This document shows, in pieces, positions 1 to 7,978 of a stretch of DNA of 50,092 nt. How positions within the stretch are numbered: the first letter of the stretch is position 1; each line of letters starts with the position of its first letter. The notes under the pieces were generated by a model. It did not search any database. It had not been told where the DNA came from and saw only the letters and a list, made by a program, of their open reading frames with translations. Position numbers and translations under genes: made by a program. Origin of the DNA: Mesorhizobium sp. B2-7-2 (GTDB lineage Bacteria > Pseudomonadota > Alphaproteobacteria > Rhizobiales > Rhizobiaceae); contig NZ_VFTZ01000032.1 in assembly GCF_006440775.1 (NCBI RefSeq), forward strand, positions 1 to 50,092, in the 5' to 3' direction.

Positions 1-40
1 CCAGTTCCCCAGTTCCCCAGTTCTTCAATTCCCCAGTTCC
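1..40. repeat. 8-bp tandem repeat (CCAGTTCC x5)
   Basis: Five back-to-back 8-bp units are visible, with consensus CCAGTTCC. Units 1, 2 and 5 are exact, and units 3 and 4 carry one or two changes. The array overlaps the stop codon of the neighbouring minus-strand exporter gene. Because 8 is not a multiple of 3, gain or loss of a unit inside the coding part would change the reading frame at the C-terminus. The array starts at the window edge and may continue to the left. Confidence 0.75.
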
Positions 41-915
41 TTTTTTCTCGCCTGCCGCGCCGTCGCCAGGGCTACGCCAAGGGTCGCGATCGCCATGCCG
101 GCTATCTGCAGCAGATTGAGCTGTTCGTTGAAAAGCAGCCAGGCGATGACCGCCGTTACGGCCGGTACCAGGTAGAACAGCGAGGCGACCTTCGACATCT
201 CACCGTCCCTGATCATCACCATCAACAGAAATATGGCGCCGATCGACAGCACCAGGACCAGCCAGGCCATGGCGAAGATCAATTCGCCATTGACGGTGAC
301 GGCGCGGGTCTCGAAGGCGAGCGAGCCCAGGATCATCACGGCGGAGCCGCCGACATACTGCCACATCGTCGCCGACACCAGATCGCCGCCGGAGGCATAG
401 CGCTTCTGCCAGATGGTGCCGGCGCTCATGCCAAGCACGGAGACGAGCGAAGCCGTCAGTGTCGCCGGCGTGACGCCGCCCCCCAGCGCGCCCAGCTTCG
501 GCCACAGCACGATGACGACGCCGAGAAGGCCGACGGCGAGGCCGGCCCAATGGCGCGGCAGGATCGCTTCGCCGAGGAACTTTCCGGCGAGCACGGCGGT
601 GATCAACGGCTGCAGGCCGACAATCAAGGCCGATAGGCCGGCCGGCATGCCCCTGTGGATCGCCCAGAAGACGGCGCCGAGATAGACACCATGCATGAGG
701 ACGCCGGCCACCGTCGCGTGCAGCGCCTCTTCGCGCGTCGCCTTGCGCGAGCCAAGCAGAACGGTCAGCCCCGCGAACAGGGCCGCCGCGATCACGAAGC
801 GGATGGCAAGGAAGGTAAAAGGTTCCGCCCAGGGCATGGCATAGCGCGCCCCAATGAAGCCGGTCGCCCACAGAACGACGAAGGAGGCGGGAATGAACCG
901 CTTGATGCTCTGCAT
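25..915 (-). CDS. EamA/DMT-family transporter
   Basis: The 296-residue product is almost entirely hydrophobic, with about ten membrane segments arranged as two five-helix EamA repeats. That is the normal size and layout for inner-membrane drug/metabolite transporters of the RhaT/YdcZ/EamA type. The N-terminus carries the typical opening FVVLWATGFIGARYAMP, and a basic tail (RQARKKELGN) ends the protein. The substrate cannot be read from the sequence; family members export amino acids, metabolites or drugs. No good Shine-Dalgarno sequence precedes the ATG at 915, so the start is moderately certain. The stop codon lies inside an 8-bp tandem repeat. The gene is divergent from the small membrane protein gene at 1069. 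Confidence 0.9.
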   Translation of the reverse strand: MQSIKRFIPASFVVLWATGFIGARYAMPWAEPFTFLAIRFVIAAALFAGLTVLLGSRKATREEALHATVAGVLMHGVYLGAVFWAIHRGMPAGLSALIVGLQPLITAVLAGKFLGEAILPRHWAGLAVGLLGVVIVLWPKLGALGGGVTPATLTASLVSVLGMSAGTIWQKRYASGGDLVSATMWQYVGGSAVMILGSLAFETRAVTVNGELIFAMAWLVLVLSIGAIFLLMVMIRDGEMSKVASLFYLVPAVTAVIAWLLFNEQLNLLQIAGMAIATLGVALATARQARKKELGN

Positions 916-1068
916 GGGGGAGGCTGCCGGGATGAACGGTTGATGACGCCAATTGCTCTAATGCCGTTCAATCCCGCAAGCAAAACGAAACGGTTGATCC
1001 ATAAGCTAAGTTGAATTCATCAAACCGTGCCAACAGGGGCATGGCGCGTCGCCGCGCCATGGTGAGGC

Positions 1069-1356
1069 ATGCCTTTGCATCTGGACACGACCTGGCTCTT
1101 GTTCGCCTTCGCGATCATCGCCGCCTTCGGCTTCTTCTTCGGCACGGCGCTCGACGCGATCATGAAGGAGAGCGGCTTCGGCCCGACAGGCAACACGCTG
1201 CTGTTCATCTTCGGCTTTTTCGTCGCGGTGGGGGTCGCAAACAAGCATGGCATCAGCCTGAGCGATCTCAAGCTGGCAGTGGCCTGCGGGCTGGGCGGCG
1301 CCTTTGTCTTCATCAGCGTGCTGGCGCTGATCAAGGCCGGGATGGCGCGCCTCTAG
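1069..1356 (+). CDS. Small conserved membrane protein of unknown function
   Basis: This encodes 95 residues with three hydrophobic segments, roughly at 8-30, 42-58 and 68-90. Between them lies a short polar stretch (DAIMKESGFGPTGN) that looks conserved rather than random. A purine-rich GGTGAGGC just before the ATG can serve as ribosome binding site. The stop lies a few bases from the convergent gluQ stop. I do not recognise a named family. The hydrophobic periodicity and high GC at third codon positions support a real integral inner-membrane protein. No function is proposed. Confidence 0.7.
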   Translation: MPLHLDTTWLLFAFAIIAAFGFFFGTALDAIMKESGFGPTGNTLLFIFGFFVAVGVANKHGISLSDLKLAVACGLGGAFVFISVLALIKAGMARL

Positions 1357-1360
1357 CCAG

Positions 1361-2230
1361 CTAAAAACCGACCGATCTTCTGACGTCCTGCGGCGACATG
1401 CCGGCCTCCCGGAGGGAGGCCAGGCCGGTGTCCTTGAAGCTCTTGGACAGTTTCCTGCCGTCCGCACCGAGGATCAGGCGGTGGTGGAAATAACGCGGCT
1501 GCGGCAGGCCGAGCAGTTGCTGCAGCAGGCGCTGCACCCCGGTCGCCGAATAGAGGTCCTGGCCGCGCACGACATGGCTGACACCCTGCAGCGCGTCGTC
1601 GACGACAACGGCGAGATGGTAACTGGTCGGGACGTCGCGGCGGGCGACGATGACGTCGCCCCAGGCCCGCGGTTGTGCTTCGATTGCTCGCGTCGCCGAC
1701 ATCGTCTCGTCGGTGAACTCCACCCATGACAAGCCGGCCGTGACGCGCGCCATTGCCGCCTCGACGTCGAGCCGCCAGGCGAAAGGCATGTTGTCCGCGA
1801 TCCGCCGCTTGCGTTCCTTCACCGGCAAGTGCTTGTCGAGCGGCGGATAGAGCGGCACGCCGTCCGGATCGCGAGGCCAGTCGCGGCCGCCGGTCTCGGC
1901 GATGAAGGCGCGGATCTCGCCGCGACTCATGAAAGCGGGATAGACGAGTTCCTCGGCGATCAACCGGTCAAGCACCTCCCAGTATTCGGCGAAATGCTCG
2001 GACTGGCGACGCACCGGCTGCTCCCAACGCAATCCCAGCCATTCGAGGTCGCGAAAAATGCCGGTTTCGAATTCGGGCGTGCAGCGGGTGACATCGATAT
2101 CCTCGATGCGCAGCAGCAGGCGCCCGCCGACCTGCGCCGCCATGCGCTGGTTGAGCAGCGCCGAGTAGGCATGGCCGAGATGCAATTCGCCATTGGGGCT
2201 CGGCGCGAAGCGGAATGTCAGGAGTGTCAT
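1361..2230 (-). CDS. gluQ: Glutamyl-Q tRNA(Asp) synthetase
   Basis: The 289-residue protein matches the catalytic domain of glutamyl-tRNA synthetase but lacks the anticodon-binding half. That length separates GluQ (about 290 aa) from GltX (about 470 aa). GluQ enzymes activate glutamate and attach it to the queuosine base at the wobble position of tRNA-Asp. The class I signature HLGH is at residues 17-20, inside FAPSPNGELHLGH, and KLSKS is at 260-264. The zinc-binding cysteines of the E. coli enzyme are not evident, as in many alphaproteobacterial forms. The gene is convergent with the small membrane protein gene and divergent from the DNA glycosylase gene at 2322. Confidence 0.93.
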   Translation of the reverse strand: MTLLTFRFAPSPNGELHLGHAYSALLNQRMAAQVGGRLLLRIEDIDVTRCTPEFETGIFRDLEWLGLRWEQPVRRQSEHFAEYWEVLDRLIAEELVYPAFMSRGEIRAFIAETGGRDWPRDPDGVPLYPPLDKHLPVKERKRRIADNMPFAWRLDVEAAMARVTAGLSWVEFTDETMSATRAIEAQPRAWGDVIVARRDVPTSYHLAVVVDDALQGVSHVVRGQDLYSATGVQRLLQQLLGLPQPRYFHHRLILGADGRKLSKSFKDTGLASLREAGMSPQDVRRSVGF

Positions 2231-2321
2231 ATCTCGGGCGGTATTCGGGTTGAAAGGCGCTTCCGCCGGTTGCTAGTTAGCCATCAATTGCCATTTCGCG
2301 GGCGCCCTGGGAACAAGCAAC

Positions 2322-2981
2322 GTGCAACGCATCGCCTCGCTGGACGACATTGCGACAGGGCTCGACGCGCTCTGCCGGATCGATCCGCGGCTGGCGACCG
2401 TGCGCGGCCGGGCGGGCGAAGTGCCGCTGCGGCTGTCGGAACCAGGGTTTGAAAGCCTCGCCTCCATTATCGTTTCACAGCAAGTTTCCCGCGCGAGTGC
2501 TGACGCTATCTTCGGGCGGCTGGTGAAGCTTGTCGATCCGCTGACGCCGCAGGCAATCCTTGCCGCCGGCGAAAAGGTTTTTCGCGAGGCCGGGCTGTCG
2601 CGACCGAAGCAGCGCGGGCTGCTCGCCGTCGCCGAAGCGGTGGCCGGCGGGCTGGATCTCGATCACCTGTGCACGCTGGACGCCGGCGAGGCGATCGCGG
2701 CGATGACGGCCGTGCCCGGCATCGGCCCATGGACGGCCGAATGCTACCTTTTGTTTGCCGCCGGCCACCCGGATGTGTTTCCCGCGCGCGACGTCGCTTT
2801 GCAGACGGCGGTCGGCCATGCGCTCGGCATCGACCCGCGCCCGCCGGAGAAAATGCTTATCCGGCTGGCCGAATCATGGAGCCCATGGCGGGGTGTCGCG
2901 TCGCGGCTTTTTTGGGCTTATTACCGGGAATTGAAGGGCAGGGATGCGGCGCCGACTGTCGAAATGGCCAAAAAAGCCTGA
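2322..2981 (+). CDS. DNA-3-methyladenine glycosylase II (AlkA type)
   Basis: The 219-residue product belongs to the helix-hairpin-helix base-excision glycosylases. The hairpin VPGIGPWTAE lies at residues 131-140. The catalytic aspartate is D157 in the sequence PARDVAL, the hallmark of AlkA-like enzymes that remove alkylated purines from DNA. The E. coli AlkA N-terminal domain is absent, as in many alphaproteobacterial AlkA proteins of about 210-220 aa. The start is GTG with a GGGAAC purine stretch upstream. It stands alone between gluQ (divergent) and the HNH gene, and no Ada-type methyltransferase is nearby. Confidence 0.9.
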   Translation: MQRIASLDDIATGLDALCRIDPRLATVRGRAGEVPLRLSEPGFESLASIIVSQQVSRASADAIFGRLVKLVDPLTPQAILAAGEKVFREAGLSRPKQRGLLAVAEAVAGGLDLDHLCTLDAGEAIAAMTAVPGIGPWTAECYLLFAAGHPDVFPARDVALQTAVGHALGIDPRPPEKMLIRLAESWSPWRGVASRLFWAYYRELKGRDAAPTVEMAKKA

Positions 2982-3092
2982 AAATCATGCGGTTTTGGCG
3001 ATTTCGACGCACGACAATCCGCTTCACATCCCTGTCATGTCGGGCTTACAGTATCCGCGCCGTTCGGTTCTAGAAGCAAGGAGGCGAAGGAC

Positions 3093-3650
3093 GTGACGGT
3101 TGCCGTATCTCCGGATGGGCTTCCCGCGCTGGTGCTGAACGCGGACTACCGTCCGCTCAGCTATTACCCCCTGTCGCTCTGGTCGTGGCAGGACGCCATC
3201 AAGGCTGTCTTCCTCGACCGGGTGAACATCGTCGCCGAATACGAGCACGCCGTCTCTTCGCCGACCTTCTCGATGAAGCTGCCGAGCGTGGTCAGCCTGA
3301 AAGCCTATGTTAAGCCGTCCAGGCATCCCGCCTTCACGCGCTTCAACGTGTTCCTGCGCGACCGCTTCCAGTGCCAGTATTGTGGAACGCCCGAGGACCT
3401 GACGTTCGACCATGTCATCCCCCGCCATCGCGGCGGAGCGACGACCTGGGAGAATGTCGTCGCCGCCTGCTCGCCCTGCAACCTTCGCAAGGGCGGCATG
3501 ATGCCGGCCCAGGCCAAGATGTGGCCGTTGCAAAAACCCTATCAGCCGACCGTGCACGACCTGCACAACAACGGCCGCCTGTTCCCGCCCAACCATCTGC
3601 ATGAAAGCTGGATGGATTATCTGTACTGGGATGTCGAACTGGAGCCTTAG
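3093..3650 (+). CDS. HNH endonuclease family protein
   Basis: The product has 185 residues. The HNH/McrA-type zinc fold is complete: C94-x2-C97, the DHVIPRHRGG stretch with H107, and C126-x2-C129 followed by N130. The N-terminal 80 residues (VLNADYRPLSYYPLSLWSW and following) are characteristic of a widespread bacterial single-copy HNH family whose physiological role is not settled; nicking or repair of DNA is the usual suggestion. The GTG start has a strong AAGGAGG-type binding site. Its location among housekeeping genes argues against a homing or phage nuclease. Confidence 0.9.
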   Translation: MTVAVSPDGLPALVLNADYRPLSYYPLSLWSWQDAIKAVFLDRVNIVAEYEHAVSSPTFSMKLPSVVSLKAYVKPSRHPAFTRFNVFLRDRFQCQYCGTPEDLTFDHVIPRHRGGATTWENVVAACSPCNLRKGGMMPAQAKMWPLQKPYQPTVHDLHNNGRLFPPNHLHESWMDYLYWDVELEP

Positions 3651-3685
3651 AGTTCGGCACAAATTCGCCATGCTGGTCGCCTGCC

Positions 3686-3751
3686 GCAGCTTTCTGCGCT
3701 TCCGGTGCTCACGTACTTAAGTACGCTCCGCTCCGGTTCTCGAAAGCCGCG
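3686..3751. repeat. Long imperfect hairpin between convergent genes
   Basis: An imperfect inverted repeat is centred on the perfect palindrome GTACTTAAGTAC (3713-3724). CCGG/CCGG and GCTTTC/GAAAGC pair further out. It lies between the ends of the HNH gene and the convergent dsbB. It resembles interspersed palindromes common in rhizobial intergenic spaces and could also act as a two-way transcription stop, although it lacks a clean T-run. Confidence 0.55.
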
Positions 3752-3814
3752 CCATCCGACTCAGCCTGCCGAATTTTTGCTCGAACTCTGCGTCGCGTTT
3801 CTCGATCAATTGGC

Positions 3815-4333
3815 TCAATCCCGCGCGAGCGCGCTGCGGAAGGCGACGGCGGCGAGGACGAGGCTGGCGATGGCGTTCCAGCCGGCGAGCGACAGGCCGA
3901 GGATGCGCAGCGCGGCCTTGTCGCAGGAGGGCGGCACGAATTTGTCGAGCGCGTCGAGCACGCCCTTGCCGCCGGTGTCGACCGGACCGGCGCCGGCGGT
4001 GCAGTCGGCCGGACCTTGCCACCATGCCCATTCGACGCCCGAATGATAGACGCCGAGATAGAGGCCGTAGAGCATCAGCAAGCCGCCGATCGCCAGCAGG
4101 CCGCGCGTCACCCAGGCGGGAGCGCGCAGCATCGAGGCGATCGCCGCCAGCAGCATCAGCGGCACGCCGATATAGTAGGGCGTGCGCTGCTCCAGGCAGA
4201 GATGGCAGGGGATATAGCCGCCGATATATTGGAAGGCGAGCGCCGAGCCGACCGTCGCGGCCATGGCGACGGCGAGAAACAGCGCCGCGCGCATGCGCTG
4301 GCGTCCGGTGTCGGCATTCATGGTCGCGGTCAT
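3815..4333 (-). CDS. dsbB: Disulfide bond formation protein B
   Basis: The 172-residue integral membrane protein has four hydrophobic segments. DsbB re-oxidises periplasmic DsbA and passes electrons to the quinone pool. Both redox pairs are visible: C43-x2-C46 (PCHLC) in the first periplasmic loop, and C111 with C137 in the second. The sequence EQRTPYY after the first pair matches the usual quinone-interaction region. It lies 23 bp downstream of the YqaA/DedA-type gene on the same strand and is probably co-transcribed with it. Confidence 0.92.
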   Translation of the reverse strand: MTATMNADTGRQRMRAALFLAVAMAATVGSALAFQYIGGYIPCHLCLEQRTPYYIGVPLMLLAAIASMLRAPAWVTRGLLAIGGLLMLYGLYLGVYHSGVEWAWWQGPADCTAGAGPVDTGGKGVLDALDKFVPPSCDKAALRILGLSLAGWNAIASLVLAAVAFRSALARD

Positions 4334-4356
4334 CTATTGGATCCGTTGTTGCGTCG

Positions 4357-4947
4357 CTATCCGTGGGCGTATCTGACGAGGATATAGAGCAAAATCAGGG
4401 CAGCGGCGCCGGCGCCGACAATCAATCCCAAGCGCTTTTCGATGAACTCCCTGATCTCCTCGCCATAGCGGCGCAGCAGCCAGGCAAGCAGCAGGAAACG
4501 CGCGCCGCGCGCCACGATCGCCAGCCCGATGAAGAGCAACAGATTGACGCCGATGACGCCGGACAGGATCGTCACCACCTTGATCGGCGGCAGATGGGCC
4601 GCGCCCGAGGTGACCAGCATCAGGATGATGAAGCCGACGCCGGACGAAGCGCGCAACTGCTCGAACTCGTCATATTTGCCGTAGAATTCGAGCACCGGCT
4701 TGGCGACCGCCTCATAGGCATAGTGGCCGATGAACCAGCCGGCGACGCCGCCCAGAACCGAAGCGACCGTGGCGATCAGCGCATAGCGATAGGCGCGCTC
4801 GGGCTTGGATAGCGCCATCGGCAGGAACAGCACGTCGGCCGGCACCAGGAAGACCGAGCTTTCGACGAAGGCGATGAAGGCCAGCCACCATTCGGCCGAT
4901 TTGCGCGCCGCCAGCGACAGGGTCCAGTCGTAAAGTCCGCGAAGCAT
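4357..4947 (-). CDS. YqaA/DedA-family membrane protein
   Basis: The 196-residue product has several membrane helices and the SNARE-associated/DedA (VTT) pattern, including FVESSVFLVPADVLFLPMAL near residues 28-47. The small YqaA branch of DedA proteins is thought to act in membrane homeostasis or lipid movement; the substrate here is unknown. The start is placed at the ATG at 4947 because AGGAGAG lies just upstream. A GTG 24 bp further upstream would add eight residues but has no comparable site. It precedes dsbB in the same orientation. Confidence 0.88.
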   Translation of the reverse strand: MLRGLYDWTLSLAARKSAEWWLAFIAFVESSVFLVPADVLFLPMALSKPERAYRYALIATVASVLGGVAGWFIGHYAYEAVAKPVLEFYGKYDEFEQLRASSGVGFIILMLVTSGAAHLPPIKVVTILSGVIGVNLLLFIGLAIVARGARFLLLAWLLRRYGEEIREFIEKRLGLIVGAGAAALILLYILVRYAHG

Positions 4948-4971
4948 CGGCTCTCCTAATGCGATTGACAC

Positions 4972-5009
4972 AATTCCGGACGGAAAACCGCTGTGCTTTT
5001 CCTGGAATT
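4972..5009. repeat. Rhizobial palindromic element (copy A)
   Basis: AATTCC and GGAATT arms enclose a second complementary pair, GGAAAA/TTTTCC, around the core CCGCTGTGC. The element therefore folds into a stem-loop. A related copy is at 14667-14709, and two with different outer arms but a similar inner core are at 43568 and 46007. It lies directly upstream of the YqaA-type gene start. Confidence 0.7.
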
Positions 5010-5222
5010 ACCTAATGCATGTCGCCCCAAACGACGCAGCGGTTTTCGGCCACCGGCACGCACGAAACAAGGACCCAAAGCGCCGCAGCCGCCATTATCG
5101 ACCGGGCACGTTAAACATTCGCCTCTCTAAAAAGATTCCTGCGGCGCACAATGGCGGCGGTCCTTACAAGACCGCCGGATGCTGTTTGGCGAAGCGGCGC
5201 CGGTAAATCCGCAACAGGCCAG

Positions 5223-5250
5223 TTGACGAAAGGCCGTCCAACCGTATAGT
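5223..5250 (+). promoter_or_regulatory. Sigma-70-type promoter of tRNA-Leu
   Basis: TTGACG (5223-5228) and TATAGT (5245-5250) are separated by 16 bp. The predicted start point lies about 22 nt before the mature tRNA 5' end. A GC-rich stretch follows the -10 box, as in stringently controlled stable-RNA promoters. Confidence 0.6.
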
Positions 5251-5278
5251 CCGCGCCCATCCAGGCCGCCCGGCCTGA

Positions 5279-5363
5279 GCCCCTATGGCGGAATTGGTAG
5301 ACGCGCTCGACTCAAAATCGAGTTCCGCAAGGAGTGCTGGTTCGATCCCGGCTAGGGGCACCA
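5279..5363 (+). tRNA. tRNA-Leu (anticodon CAA)
   Basis: The 85-nt gene folds as a class II tRNA. The acceptor stem is GCCCCTA paired with TAGGGGC, the anticodon stem CTCGA/TCGAG encloses the loop CTCAAAA with anticodon CAA, and there is a long variable arm. The T-arm carries GGTTCGATCCC. The terminal CCA is encoded at 5361-5363. It decodes the leucine codon UUG. It has its own promoter and stands alone. Confidence 0.95.
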
Positions 5364-5375
5364 CCCTTCGTTCTG

Positions 5376-5456
5376 CGAGCTTCGGGTGGCAGGCCATGCT
5401 TTACGAGCTTCGGATGGCAGGCCGTTCCCCCCAACGAGCTTCGGGTGGCAGGCCAT
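5376..5456. repeat. Three 22-bp direct repeats after the tRNA gene
   Basis: Copies of CGAGCTTCGGGTGGCAGGCC followed by AT/GT lie at 5376-5397, 5404-5425 and 5435-5456. The first and third are identical and the second has two changes. The spacers are 6 and 9 bp. They fill the gap between the tRNA 3' end and the stop of the beta-propeller gene. Three copies with such short, unequal spacers do not make a CRISPR array. Confidence 0.8.
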
Positions 5457-5465
5457 CCAAGCAGC

Positions 5466-6626
5466 CTACCGCATATTCCCCGTATGCCCCTGCGAGTAGC
5501 GCCCCGGCTGCGGCCACACGGTGAGGCCATGCGGCTCGGCGCCGACGCGGATTTTCGTCACCGCGCCCCTGGTGGTGTCGATCATATAAACCTCGCTGTC
5601 GAAGCGGCCCGACAGCCATAGCTGCCTGCCGTCGGCGCTGACATTGCCCATGTCGGGGCTGCCGCCGCCGGGGATCGGCCATTGCACGACCACGGCGCGG
5701 GTGGCGAAATCGATCACAGTGACGCTGCCCGGGCCCTTGGCCTTGCCCTGCTCCATTTTGTGCGAGCCGCGGTTCGAGACATAGAGGCGCTTGCCGTCGC
5801 GGCTGACGACGAAACCGTGCGCGCCGATGCCGGTTGGGATGAAGCCGATTTCCCGAAAACTGTCGCCGTCGACCAGGAACACGCCGTCATTCATCATGTC
5901 GGCTACGTAGAAGACCTTGCCGTCGGGCGACAGGCGGATGTCCTGCGGCATGCCCATCCTGGAGAAGTCGAGGCGGCCGAGCAGCTTCTGGTTCTTCAGG
6001 TCGATCTTGGCCAGGCCGCCGTCGCCGTATTCGCAGGTGAAGATCGCGTAGGAGCCGTCGGCAGAGAAGTCGGCGTGGTTGATGCCGGGGCAGGTCGGCG
6101 TCGGCAGGCTCGATTTCAACGCCATGGTGTGCGGATCGCGGAAATCGAGCTGCTCCATCGCCTCGTCGACGACGATTGCCGCGCTGCCGTCCGGCATGAA
6201 ATACAGATTGTAGGGGTCGTCGACCGGAATCTGCTGGCCGGGCCTGGCCGTCATCGGGTCGATCGGCGTTAGGCTGCCGTTCCTGCCGGTGCCGTTGTTG
6301 GCGACCCACAGCGTCTTCAAATCCCAGGACGGCACGACATGCTGCGGCTTGCTGCCGACCGGAAAGCGGCCGACCTCCTTCAAGGTGACGGTGTCGATCA
6401 CCGAGACGGAGTTGGAGGAGCGGTTCGGCACATAGACGCGCGGCAGCGCGCCGGCCGTGGCGGGGCTCAGATGGCCGGCCGTGGTCTGGCCGTAGATGTT
6501 GACCGGAGGAGGCGGCGGATCGCTGCAATCCTCCGGGCAGGTATCGGCCACGGCTCGAGCCGGAAACGCGGCGAGCAGGACAAGCGGCGCGCAAAGGCGG
6601 GCGAAGCGCAGGACGATATCGATCAT
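5466..6626 (-). CDS. Secreted YVTN-repeat beta-propeller protein (YncE family)
   Basis: The 386-residue product starts with a signal peptide (MIDIVLRFARLCAPLVLLAA, then ARAVADTC) and is predicted periplasmic or exported. The body has repeated blade motifs such as RVYVPNRSSNSVSVIDT, DGKVFYVADMMNDGVFLVD and GKRLYVSNRGSHK, typical of YncE/YVTN seven-bladed propellers. A proline-rich spacer (DPPPPPV) follows two cysteines near the mature N-terminus. These proteins usually bind ligands or partners rather than acting as enzymes; the partner here is unknown. The frame stays open upstream, but the ATG at 6626 is chosen because it begins the signal peptide and avoids running into the next gene. It is downstream of the acetyltransferase and flippase genes on the same strand. 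Confidence 0.88.
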   Translation of the reverse strand: MIDIVLRFARLCAPLVLLAAFPARAVADTCPEDCSDPPPPPVNIYGQTTAGHLSPATAGALPRVYVPNRSSNSVSVIDTVTLKEVGRFPVGSKPQHVVPSWDLKTLWVANNGTGRNGSLTPIDPMTARPGQQIPVDDPYNLYFMPDGSAAIVVDEAMEQLDFRDPHTMALKSSLPTPTCPGINHADFSADGSYAIFTCEYGDGGLAKIDLKNQKLLGRLDFSRMGMPQDIRLSPDGKVFYVADMMNDGVFLVDGDSFREIGFIPTGIGAHGFVVSRDGKRLYVSNRGSHKMEQGKAKGPGSVTVIDFATRAVVVQWPIPGGGSPDMGNVSADGRQLWLSGRFDSEVYMIDTTRGAVTKIRVGAEPHGLTVWPQPGRYSQGHTGNMR

Positions 6627-6697
6627 TTGAAGTGCTTTGTGGTGAAGGCAGGCCGGGTCCGGCCGCCGCAAGCCATAGCCGGTGTCTCGCCGCCCAT

Positions 6698-7978
6698 CTA
6701 GCGCCTTTTCAGCAGGCTCCGCATGCGGTTGCGCAGGATGCGCGCCATGTTGCGGGTCTCGCGGTAGAGATGCAGTTGCGAGGCGGCCTGACGCGCCAGC
6801 CGGTCGGCGTCCGGCGTCAGCCCTATCACCAGCGTGCCCATCGGCTTGCGCTCGCTCCACAGACGGCTCATCACCGGATGGTCCGGAACCGCGCAGGAAT
6901 CGGTCATGACGATGTTCGGGTCGTCGAGATGCTGTCTGGTCACCTCTATCATCAGCAGCGTGCCCGGCGAATAGGCGGAGAGCGCCTCGTCATAGGCCGT
7001 CTTCCAGGTATAGGCGACGCCGGCCTCGACGAAGACGACCAGGCAGGCGATGGTGCGGCCGTCGAGCGTCAGCAAATGGATGCGGCACATGTCCTGCTCG
7101 GCCAGCCTGTGCACGGCCTCGCGGGCGAACGCGGCGCGGTAGCGGTCGATCGCCATCGCGGTGCGCTCGCGGCCTTTCCAGCCGGCCGCTTCCAGCGTCA
7201 GGAAGCTTTCGATGGCGTGGCGGATCTCGTCCGGCCCGCGCGCCACGACGTGCTCCAGCTTGCCGAGCTCGGCGAGACGTCGCTTCAGGCGGCGGAATTC
7301 GCGATAGTGGTGCGCGCGCAGCGAAGCCTTGAGATAGTCCTCGCCGTCGGCATCGCTTTCCAGCACCGGCCGCTCGACCTTGCCGGTGGTCACCATGGTC
7401 AAGCCGCGGCTGTCGGCAAAGGAGGTGAGCAGGCTCGCCACCGGACCGTCGAGGCGCATATCGGGCAGCACGAAGACTTTTGGCAGCTTGAGATGCGGCC
7501 GCGATAGCATCGAGAAGAAATCCTCGATGACGCCGACCGGATCGTCGCGATCGACCAGCGGCGTGCCGAGCGGGCCGAACGGGCTCGACCATGTGCGCAT
7601 CACCGGAACGCCGAGCGGGATCGCCGGCCGCTCGACCGAGAACGGCGCCAGAAGGCGCAGCCGGTTGCGATACTCGTCGCCATCGCGGATGACGGCCAGC
7701 CGCACCTCGCGGTCTTCCAGCCGCGGCATCGCCGGCGCCAGGAAGCGCGGGTTGAAGAAGACGTTCGGCTCGATCGTGCGGGCGCTGAGATAGTCGAGCT
7801 CCTCGACGAGGTCGAAGCCGGCCGAGGCCGGGTAGATGGCCAGCTTGCGCTCCGGCCTGTTGCTGGCGAAGAGCTCGATATGGGCGGGGTCGACCTCGCG
7901 CGCCAGGCCGGCAAGGTTCGAGACCATGGCGCCGGCGGGGCCGCCGCTGGTCTCTTCGAGCAACGGGACGGCGGCCAT
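6698..7978 (-). CDS. GNAT-type acetyltransferase, BioF2/CelD-like
   Basis: The 426-residue cytosolic protein has a C-terminal GNAT-like domain (roughly residues 190-350). Its features RRLKRRLAELG, FLTLEAAGWKGRERTAM and YTWKTAYDEALSAYSPGTLL match the BioF2/CelD acyltransferase family, often found in polysaccharide biosynthesis loci. The ATG overlaps the stop of the upstream flippase gene as ATGA, so the two are translationally coupled. This suggests that it acylates a sugar intermediate handled by the flippase, but the acceptor and acyl donor cannot be read from the sequence. No glycosyltransferase is present in the window. Confidence 0.88.
   Translation of the reverse strand: MAAVPLLEETSGGPAGAMVSNLAGLAREVDPAHIELFASNRPERKLAIYPASAGFDLVEELDYLSARTIEPNVFFNPRFLAPAMPRLEDREVRLAVIRDGDEYRNRLRLLAPFSVERPAIPLGVPVMRTWSSPFGPLGTPLVDRDDPVGVIEDFFSMLSRPHLKLPKVFVLPDMRLDGPVASLLTSFADSRGLTMVTTGKVERPVLESDADGEDYLKASLRAHHYREFRRLKRRLAELGKLEHVVARGPDEIRHAIESFLTLEAAGWKGRERTAMAIDRYRAAFAREAVHRLAEQDMCRIHLLTLDGRTIACLVVFVEAGVAYTWKTAYDEALSAYSPGTLLMIEVTRQHLDDPNIVMTDSCAVPDHPVMSRLWSERKPMGTLVIGLTPDADRLARQAASQLHLYRETRNMARILRNRMRSLLKRR

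Noticed and set aside
5376..5456. CRISPR array
   Set aside because: There are only three repeats with 6- and 9-bp spacers and no cas genes.
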